Below are positions 1-4,940 of a stretch of DNA of 9,272 nucleotides, in pieces. The stretch's first letter is position 1, and each line of letters opens with the position of its first letter. The translations under genes and the position numbers were made by a program. Under the pieces are notes generated by a model. It was not told where the DNA came from, made no database searches, and saw nothing but the letters and a program-made list of their open reading frames with translations. Source of the stretch: DATHVR01 sp035461175 (lineage in GTDB: Bacteria > Actinomycetota > Acidimicrobiia > Spongiisociales > ZC4RG35); assembly GCA_035461175.1 (NCBI GenBank), contig DATHVR010000198.1, positions 1-9,272 on the forward strand. The letters run 5' to 3'.

Positions 1-542
1 GCGAGGAAGAGCGTGTGGCTGGAGACCCGGTTGAGCTCGGTCATCAACACCCGGATCGCCTCCGCCCTGGGTGGGACGACGACCCCGAGTAGCTGCTCGA
101 CGGCAAGCGAGAACACCAGCTCGTTGTGGAACGGCGACAGGTAGTCCATCCGGGTGACGTTGGTCGGCCCCTGCAACCAGGTGAGGGTCTCGGCGGTCTT
201 TTCCATACCGGTGTGGAGATAGCCCACGATCGGCCTGGTGCGACGGATGACCTCGCCCTCGAGCTCGATCTGCAGCCTGAGCACTCCGTGGGTAGAGGGG
301 TGCTGAGGACCCATGTTGACGATCATCCGGTCGTCGTCACCCTCCGACTCCTCGTACAGATAGTCGTCGGAGACGACCCGCCCCAGTTGCTCGGCGAGGC
401 GCGACCCGGTCTCTTCGGGGGCGATCTCCTGGCGGCCCTCGTCGGTGGGATCGAACGGTGGGGGCGGCTCCTCGGTGCCGGAGAGCCACACGTCGACGGT
501 CTCGGTCTCGACGTTCTCGGTGTCGTTGCGGGTGTCCGTCAT
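1..542 (-). CDS. nuoD: NADH-quinone oxidoreductase subunit D (partial, N-terminal 180 residues)
   Basis: This is the 49-kDa-type subunit of the peripheral arm of complex I, which helps form the quinone-binding pocket with NuoB. The visible part contains the family core MIVNMGPQHPSTHGVLR starting at residue 73, then GYLHTGMEK, VTRMDYLSPFHNE and a TELNRVSSHTLFL segment that runs off the left edge. HPSTHG is the quinone-site loop in this family. The ATG at 542 is 9 nt after the nuoC stop; an AGGTGAG-like Shine-Dalgarno overlaps that stop and fixes the start. The first 72 residues are acidic and proline-containing (EEPPPPFDP, EESEGDDD) and longer than in most NuoD proteins. The C-terminal part is outside the window. 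Confidence 0.96.
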   Translation of the reverse strand, partial: MTDTRNDTENVETETVDVWLSGTEEPPPPFDPTDEGRQEIAPEETGSRLAEQLGRVVSDDYLYEESEGDDDRMIVNMGPQHPSTHGVLRLQIELEGEVIRRTRPIVGYLHTGMEKTAETLTWLQGPTNVTRMDYLSPFHNELVFSLAVEQLLGVVVPPRAEAIRVLMTELNRVSSHTLFL

Positions 543-551
543 GAGCTCACC

Positions 552-1144
552 TCAGGTGACCTGGTGGTTCTCTTTGAACTGTACGGGGACCGCCCCCACC
601 CCGAAGTCCTTGCGCAGGGGGTAGCCCTCCCACTCGTCGGGCATAAGGATACGGGTGAGGTCGGGATTGCCGTCGAACGTGATCCCGTACATGTCGTAGG
701 TCTCGCGTTCGCCGAAGGCGGCCCCGGGCCAGACCGTGACCACCGACGGCGCGGTGGGATCATCCTCGGGGATCGACATCAGCACCCGCAGCCGGCGACG
801 GTGCTGCTGGGAGATCAGGTTGACCACCAGTTCGAAACGGACCCGGCGATGGCGGTACCAGTCGACGGCGGTGATGTCCGAGCAGACCTCGAAGCCCGCC
901 TCGCGGAGTGCCTGGGCGAACTCGAGCCAGCGCGTGCGATCGAGCCGCACCACCTCCTGGCCGTGGGAGTCCTCCAATAGCGTGTCCTCCTCGAACCCCT
1001 CCAGGAGCGCAGCCATGAAGTCGTCGGGCTCCCGGGGCAGGCCGGTGGCATGGCCTCCGGGCTTGGCCTCGACGTCGAGGACCGGATGCCGGAGCGGGGC
1101 CTGGATGGCGGCGGCGCTCGAAATGTCGGCAGGAGCTTCGTCGG

Positions 1145-1148
<4 letters not shown>
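552..1148 (-). CDS. nuoC: NADH-quinone oxidoreductase subunit C (30-kDa subunit)
   Basis: This 198-residue protein is the 30-kDa subunit of the complex I hydrophilic arm, lying against NuoD and NuoB. The family signature GERETYDMYGITFDGNP is at residues 146-162, followed by LTRILMPDEWEGYPLRKDF. The region from about 65 to 125 (VVRLDRTRWLEFAQALREAGFE and VDWYRHRRVRFELVVNL) matches the N-terminal fold of the family. The first 45 residues are a variable, low-complexity tail. The ATG at 1148 overlaps the nuoB stop as ATGA, which is typical translational coupling. An open frame continues upstream to 1742, but that part is antisense-like noise running through nuoB in another frame. It is a separate gene from nuoD, not a NuoCD fusion. 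Confidence 0.95.
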
Positions 1149-1605
<457 letters not shown>

Positions 1606-1606
<1 letters not shown>

Positions 1607-2013
1607 CAGGCCACCTTGTCGAGGTGCTCGACCACGTAGCGGCCCGAGCGCTTGACGTTCCAGTCCAGCGCCCCCCGCTTCCACACGTAGACCAGCGTCT
1701 CCAGCACGAACAGGGTGAAGATGCCGACGGCGGCGATCCCATACCAGCCGAGCGAATCCCATCGGGCCGCCCAGGCGAAGAGGAACACGATCTCGACGTC
1801 GAAGATGACGAACAGCATCGCCACCAGGTAGAACTTCACCGGGAAGCGCTGGGCGGGCTCCACCTCGGGAACGATGCCGCATTCATACGGTGCCAGCTTC
1901 TCGGGTGTAGGCCGGTTGGGGCTGACCAGTTTGGAGATCAGCAGTGACACGGCCACGAAGCCGGCCGCCAGGACCAGCATCACCAGCAACGGGAGATAGT
2001 CCGCCAAGGTCAT
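1606..2013 (-). CDS. nuoA: NADH-quinone oxidoreductase subunit A (membrane subunit)
   Basis: This 135-residue integral membrane subunit sits at the junction of the membrane and peripheral arms of complex I. Three hydrophobic helices are visible at about residues 7-29, 61-83 and 90-112. The first loop carries the conserved KLAPYECG (Cys45), the loop that changes conformation near the quinone site. The second helix has the conserved acidic pair Asp72 and Glu74 in FVIFDVEIVFLF. It is the first gene of the nuo operon. No Shine-Dalgarno is visible before the ATG at 2013, but a promoter-like -10 lies 9 nt upstream, so the mRNA may be leaderless or nearly so. The stop overlaps nuoB by one base. Confidence 0.95.
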
Positions 2014-2022
2014 GTGGGATTG

Positions 2023-2052
2023 ACTCTAGGGTGCCAGACGCTTCCGAGTGAA
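2023..2052 (-). promoter_or_regulatory. Candidate near-leaderless promoter of the nuo operon
   Basis: On the minus strand a TTCACT (2047-2052) is followed after 18 bp by TAGAGT (2023-2028), and the nuoA ATG lies 9 nt further on. TAGAGT fits the TANNNT type of -10 used by housekeeping sigma factors of Actinobacteria. A start 6-8 nt after it would leave almost no 5' untranslated leader, which agrees with the absence of a Shine-Dalgarno. The call rests on pattern only. Confidence 0.4.
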
Positions 2053-2055
2053 GTC

Positions 2056-2123
2056 AGGATTCGGAAGTCGGAAGCCGGAACCCGGGTCGGAGGTCGGAAC
2101 CCGGAAGTCGGAGGACGGAACAG
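2056..2123. repeat. Degenerate heptanucleotide repeat tract (GGARNYC)n
   Basis: About nine units in a 7-nt rhythm are visible on the plus strand: GGATTC (short), GGAAGTC, GGAAGCC, GGAACCC, GGGTC (short), GGAGGTC, GGAACCC, GGAAGTC, GGAGGAC and GGAACAG. On the minus strand this is a pyrimidine-rich tract directly upstream of the candidate nuoA promoter. It resembles the short tandem heptanucleotide repeats described in cyanobacteria and other genomes. Open frames through it give only repetitive peptides and are not genes. Confidence 0.8.
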
Positions 2124-2126
2124 CAC

Positions 2127-2172
2127 TTTCGCGACAGAATTGCGCGCTATGGCGCGCAATCCTGTCGCGAAA
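2127..2172. repeat. 46-bp near-perfect palindrome (21-bp arms, 4-nt loop)
   Basis: The left arm 2127-2147 (starting TTTCGCGACAG, ending TTGCGCGC) and the right arm 2152-2172 (starting GCGCGCAA, ending CTGTCGCGAAA) are reverse complements except for one position. The loop is TATG (2148-2151). In RNA made from the minus strand, the sense of the flanking genes, the mismatch becomes a G-U pair, so all 21 positions can pair. There is no U-run after the stem on either strand, so it is not a classical intrinsic terminator. No flanking target-site duplication is visible. Confidence 0.85.
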
Positions 2173-2214
2173 ATCCTCTGGAGTCCTCACCATCCGGAGC
2201 CTCCGGCGACAGAC

Positions 2215-2303
2215 GACCTCTGACGCGACCGCGAAAGCGGATGGCCCCACCCTCCCCAGCATCCCGACCAGCGGCCACGGAAGCCAAACTCCCAGCGACA
2301 GAC
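2215..2303. repeat. Tandem repeat copy 1 (89 bp, diverged)
   Basis: The first 62 bp (2215-2276, GACCTCTGACGCGAC to GCGGCC) match copies 2 and 3 with one missing A and two substitutions. The last 27 bp (2277-2303) are unrelated to the other copies and lack their hairpin. The 9-mer GCGACAGAC precedes both this copy (2206-2214) and copy 2 (2295-2303). On the minus strand the core contains a canonical G-quadruplex motif at 2245-2265: G-runs of 3, 4, 3 and 4 separated by loops ATGCT, A and T. Confidence 0.85.
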
Positions 2304-2409
2304 GACCTCTGACGCGACACGCGAAGGCGGATGGCCCCACCCTCCCCAGCATCCCGACCAGCAGCCGCGGGGGTTACAGGGGGGTCGTCCCCCCTTGAAC
2401 ATGACAGCA
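2304..2409. repeat. Tandem repeat copy 2 (106 bp)
   Basis: This unit is followed without a gap by copy 3 and is identical to it at 104 of 106 positions. The differences are G2384 against A2490 and C2400 against T2506. It contains the 62-bp core shared with copy 1, the G-quadruplex motif on the minus strand at 2335-2355, a CCGCGGGGGTTACAG segment, and a G6/C6 hairpin at 2378-2395. Near-identity suggests recent duplication or gene conversion. Confidence 0.92.
2378..2395. repeat. Perfect G6/C6 hairpin within repeat copy 2
   Basis: A-GGGGGG (2378-2384), loop TCGT (2385-2388), then CCCCCC-T (2389-2395) form a seven-pair stem. The stem is very GC-rich and has no following U-tract on either strand. 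It could slow RNA polymerase or block a 3' exonuclease, but no function can be read from sequence. Confidence 0.7.
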
Positions 2410-2515
2410 GACCTCTGACGCGACACGCGAAGGCGGATGGCCCCACCCTCCCCAGCATCCCGACCAGCAGCCGCGGGGGTTACAGGGGGATCGTCCCCCC
2501 TTGAATATGACAGCA
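2410..2515. repeat. Tandem repeat copy 3 (106 bp), abutting the reductase stop codon
   Basis: This is almost identical to copy 2. It ends at 2515, one base from the TAG stop (2517-2519) of the minus-strand reductase gene, so a transcript of that gene would enter the repeat array directly. Its minus-strand G-quadruplex motif is at 2441-2461. The hairpin at 2484-2501 is weakened by the G-to-A change at 2490. Confidence 0.92.
2484..2501 (-). terminator. G/C hairpin after the reductase gene, possible non-canonical terminator
   Basis: On the minus strand, 15 nt after the reductase stop, the hairpin reads A-GGGGG, loop GACGAT, CCCCC-T. It is the first stable stem downstream of the gene and could serve as its terminator or RNA-stabilising end. 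There is no U-run, and the same hairpin occurs in the adjacent repeat, so it may simply be part of the repeat element. Confidence 0.3.
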
Positions 2516-2516
2516 A

Positions 2517-3758
2517 CTACCGTACGGGGAGGGGGCGGACCAGGGCGGCCAGGGCCAGGTAGGCGGCCTCGCCGATGCCCTTTTCGTCCTCGTCCAACAG
2601 GTTGGACATGACCTTCAGGGTCCACTCCATCAACGGCCGGTTGCGCAGGCCGGTATGGGCCAGCGACCGCATCACCGCCGGGTAGCCGATCGCCTTCACG
2701 AAGATCCGGGCCATCTTGTAGTAGAGGCCGAACTCGTCGTCGAGGCGGCGGGGATAGCGATGGAGCAGCGAGGGATCGTTGGCCCCCAGCGACTCCGAGA
2801 CGTACTGAGCGGCATAGCGGCCGGTCTCGTAGGCATAGGAGATCCCCTCGCCGTTCCAGGGATTGATGGCTCCGGCAGCGTCGCCGACGACCAACCAGTT
2901 GGCTCCCACCAGAGGGCCCTTGGAATAGGACATCGTCAGCTTGCCGCCCTCGGGATCCGACAGCTTCGAATGCTCACCCAGGTCCCAGTAATCCGGCGAG
3001 GAGTGGTCGACGTAGTCGTTCATCATCTTGGTGGTGTTGACGTGCTTCCACCGTTTGAAGGTGGACAGGAGTCCGACTCCCACGTTGACGGTGCCGTCGC
3101 CGAGCGGGAAGACCCAGCCGTAACCGGGCATGGAGGCGCCGGAGTCGTCGCGCATGTCGAGCTGGCTTTCCAGGAACGGATCGGTCGAGCGAGGGGACGA
3201 GTAGTAACCACGGGCGGCCAGGCCCATCGGGTAGTCCTTGCGCCGGCTGGTGCCGAGGGCGCGACCGAAGCGGTTGAGAGAGCCGTCGGCGATCACGACC
3301 ATGTCGGGCTCGACTCGCTCCTTGGTCCCGTTCTGGGTGAGGGCCACCGCCGCCAGGTGCCCGTCCTCGACCACGGGCTTGGCCTCGGTCTTCTCTCGCA
3401 CCTTCACGCCTTGCTTCTCGGCCAGGCGAGCGACCTGATCGTCGAGGTCCCGCCGCCGGATCACCCCGCCCCAATCCGGGAAACGGGAGTGCTGGGGCCA
3501 TTCCATCTCCAGCATGAGGTCGGACCCGGCGTAGGAGCGCAGCCCGGTGATGCGATGGAACTCGGGGACGTCGAAGTCGAAGCCCATCTCGGTCAGTTGA
3601 AGGATCGCCCGGGGAGTGAGTCCGTCGCCGCAGGTCTTGTTGCGGGGGAACTCCTTCTTCTCGACGAGGGTCACCTCGTGACCTTCGCGGGCGAGCCAAA
3701 AAGCGGTGGAGGCGCCGGCCGGACCGCCGCCGACCACGAGAACCTGGGGAGAAGCCAT
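2517..3758 (-). CDS. Geranylgeranyl reductase family FAD-dependent oxidoreductase (MenJ-like menaquinone reductase)
   Basis: This 413-residue flavoprotein of the geranylgeranyl reductase family saturates isoprenoid double bonds. An N-terminal FAD-binding GGGPAG (residues 10-15) lies in VLVVGGGPAGAST, with the acidic VEKKE strand end at about 32-36. Family motifs follow: FPRNKTCGDGLTPRA (37-51), PGYGWVFPLGDGTVNVGVG (211-229) and the second FAD motif VGDAAGAINPWNGEGI (291-306). From memory these closely resemble mycobacterial MenJ, which reduces the beta-isoprene unit of menaquinone. Placement upstream of the menaquinone-reducing complex I supports that role, but archaeal-lipid-type or chlorophyll-type substrates cannot be excluded by sequence. 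The ATG at 3758 was chosen because the FAD fold begins right after it; an open extension to 3857 would overlap the divergent gene. No Shine-Dalgarno is visible, and a promoter-like -10 lies 6 nt upstream. Confidence 0.88.
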   Translation of the reverse strand: MASPQVLVVGGGPAGASTAFWLAREGHEVTLVEKKEFPRNKTCGDGLTPRAILQLTEMGFDFDVPEFHRITGLRSYAGSDLMLEMEWPQHSRFPDWGGVIRRRDLDDQVARLAEKQGVKVREKTEAKPVVEDGHLAAVALTQNGTKERVEPDMVVIADGSLNRFGRALGTSRRKDYPMGLAARGYYSSPRSTDPFLESQLDMRDDSGASMPGYGWVFPLGDGTVNVGVGLLSTFKRWKHVNTTKMMNDYVDHSSPDYWDLGEHSKLSDPEGGKLTMSYSKGPLVGANWLVVGDAAGAINPWNGEGISYAYETGRYAAQYVSESLGANDPSLLHRYPRRLDDEFGLYYKMARIFVKAIGYPAVMRSLAHTGLRNRPLMEWTLKVMSNLLDEDEKGIGEAAYLALAALVRPLPVR

Positions 3759-3764
3759 GCCGGA

Positions 3765-3793
3765 AGGATAAAGAGGCCACCGGAGCACGTGAA
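3765..3793 (-). promoter_or_regulatory. Candidate leaderless promoter of the MenJ-like gene
   Basis: On the minus strand TTCACG (3788-3793), a 17-bp spacer and TATCCT (3765-3770) are followed 6 nt later by the ATG. Spacing of the -10 to the start codon predicts transcription starting at or next to the A of the ATG, which explains the missing Shine-Dalgarno. A small inverted repeat, GAACC-N6-GGTTC at 3791-3806, overlaps the -35 and could be an operator, but it does not match the known Rex site. Confidence 0.45.
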
Positions 3794-3803
3794 CCCCGAC
3801 CGG

Positions 3804-3834
3804 TTCGATTCTGGCCGGGCCGCCCAGGTAGCGT
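3804..3834 (+). promoter_or_regulatory. Candidate leaderless promoter of the phosphoribosyltransferase-rex pair
   Basis: TAGCGT (3829-3834), a TANNNT -10, ends 7 nt before the ATG at 3842. A weak TTCGAT (3804-3809) lies 19 bp further upstream. No Shine-Dalgarno precedes the ATG. The region is shared with the oppositely oriented MenJ-like promoter, so the two could be regulated together. Confidence 0.35.
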
Positions 3835-3841
3835 TTTCGGG

Positions 3842-4327
3842 ATGGAACGGGAAACACTCGATTGGGCCGGCTACGGGGTGGCAGTGCGTCAACTGGCCGA
3901 ACAGGTGGGAGAGAGCGGGTTTCGCCCCGACATCATCCTCGCCATCGCCCGGGGCGGGCTGTTCGTGGCCGGGTCGCTCGGGTACGCCCTGTCGGTGAAG
4001 AACCTGTACGTGATGAACATGGAGTTCTACACCGGTGTCGGCACCCGCCTCGACGTCCCGATGATCCTGCCACCCTACCTCGACCCCTCCGAACTCTCCG
4101 ATTCGCGGATCCTCGTCGCCGACGACGTCGCCGACACCGGCCTGACCCTGCAGGCGGTCCATCAGTTCTCAGCGGGCGTGGTGGCGGAGGCACGGACCGC
4201 CGTCCTCTATGAGAAGCCGACCTCGGTCGTGACCTGCGACTACGTATGGCGTCGCACCGACCGCTGGATCAACTTCCCATGGTCGACCGAGCCCCCGGTG
4301 ATCGACGGCGGGGTGGTCGATGCCTGA
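3842..4327 (+). CDS. Phosphoribosyltransferase family protein (function unassigned)
   Basis: This 161-residue protein has a type I phosphoribosyltransferase fold. The PRPP-binding loop is clear at residues 90-102 (ILVADDVADTGLT), with the paired acidic residues Asp94-Asp95. An earlier IILAIARGG (31-39) matches the beta-strand and turn that precede the flexible loop. The late segment WRRTDRWINFPWS (136-148) is typical of the small hypoxanthine/xanthine-type phosphoribosyltransferases grouped in COG2236. The base substrate cannot be assigned. The gene shares 8 bp with rex downstream, so the two are almost certainly co-translated. The start at 3842 is the only ATG giving a full fold and sits just after a -10-like TAGCGT. 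A regulatory rather than salvage role is possible but unproven. Confidence 0.85.
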   Translation: MERETLDWAGYGVAVRQLAEQVGESGFRPDIILAIARGGLFVAGSLGYALSVKNLYVMNMEFYTGVGTRLDVPMILPPYLDPSELSDSRILVADDVADTGLTLQAVHQFSAGVVAEARTAVLYEKPTSVVTCDYVWRRTDRWINFPWSTEPPVIDGGVVDA

Positions 4328-4940
4328 GGCGGGACTCCCCCGGGCCACGATCCGCCGCCTCCCCCGGTATCTCCGCGCTCTCGAAGCCGCCGCCGATCGC
4401 GACAGCATCTCCTCGGAGGAACTCGCCGTCGCCGCCGACACCAACGCCGCCATCGTGCGCCGGGACATGAGCCTGCTCGGCTTCTCGGGCGTGCGCGGGG
4501 TGGGGTACGACGTCTCCAGCCTGCGCTCTCACATCCGCACCGAACTCGGGCTCACCGCCGATGTCCGGGTGGCGATCGTGGGCGCCGGCAACCTGGGGCG
4601 TGCCCTGGCCAACTACGGGGGTTTCAGCCGACGCGGGTTCCGGGTGGTCGCCCTCTACGACATCGACCGGGAGAAGGTCGGCGACGAGGTGGGAGGGGTG
4701 CCGGTGCGCAACCTGGCCGATCTGAGCGCCGACGCCCGCCGGGACGGACTCGATATCGGGATCATCGCCACACCCGGGGCCGTCGCCCAGCAGGTGGCCG
4801 AGCGTCTGGCCGAGGCGGGCATCCGCTCCATCCTCAACTTCGCCCCCACCCGGGTCCGCGTGGGCAATGGCATCGAAGTGCGGCAGGTGGACCTTTCCAC
4901 CGAACTCCAGATCCTCAGCTACTACCGCTCCCACGGCTGA
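4320..4940 (+). CDS. rex: Redox-sensing transcriptional repressor Rex
   Basis: This 206-residue dimeric repressor binds DNA when NADH/NAD+ is low and releases it when NADH rises; typical targets are respiratory and fermentative genes. The N-terminal winged helix spans about residues 8-75, with the Rex hallmark IVRRDMSLLGFSGVRGVGYDV (45-65). The Rossmann domain starts at VRVAIVGAGNLG (82-93), GAGNLG being the dinucleotide loop, with the acidic strand end ALYDID (111-116). IIATPGAVAQQVAE and ILNFAP complete the fold. Length is normal for the family. The ATG at 4320 lies inside the upstream phosphoribosyltransferase gene. The last 26 bp overlap the convergent hemY gene. In Streptomyces rex is co-transcribed with haem genes; here it faces a haem operon instead. 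Confidence 0.96.
   Translation: MPEAGLPRATIRRLPRYLRALEAAADRDSISSEELAVAADTNAAIVRRDMSLLGFSGVRGVGYDVSSLRSHIRTELGLTADVRVAIVGAGNLGRALANYGGFSRRGFRVVALYDIDREKVGDEVGGVPVRNLADLSADARRDGLDIGIIATPGAVAQQVAERLAEAGIRSILNFAPTRVRVGNGIEVRQVDLSTELQILSYYRSHG

Noticed and set aside
126..980. 284-codon plus-strand open frame antisense to nuoD and nuoC
   Set aside because: It runs opposite to two clearly recognised genes, and its translation has no domain; long antisense frames are expected at this GC content.
2127..2172. Palindrome as a classical rho-independent terminator
   Set aside because: No U-run follows the stem on either strand, and the stem is far longer than usual.
2215..2515. Possible CRISPR array in the repeat block
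   Set aside because: Repeats are 89-106 bp and directly abut one another; there are no short repeats separated by unique spacers and no cas genes.
2206..2515. Insertion sequence remnant or MITE
   Set aside because: No transposase fragment, no terminal inverted repeats bounding the units and no target-site duplication could be found.
2026..2516. Several overlapping open frames on both strands in the menJ-like/nuoA gap
   Set aside because: Their peptides simply repeat with the DNA repeats, they overlap in several frames at once, and none has a plausible Shine-Dalgarno or recognisable domain.
3786..3810. Rex operator (TTGTGAA-N6-TTCACAA type) at the divergent promoter, and a similar half-site near 2047
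   Set aside because: Only a TTCAC half-site is present at each place; the second half and the spacing do not match, so Rex binding cannot be claimed from sequence.
2655..3998. 447-codon plus-strand open frame antisense to the reductase gene
   Set aside because: It is a shadow of the reductase gene with low-complexity composition, and it runs into the real phosphoribosyltransferase in another frame.
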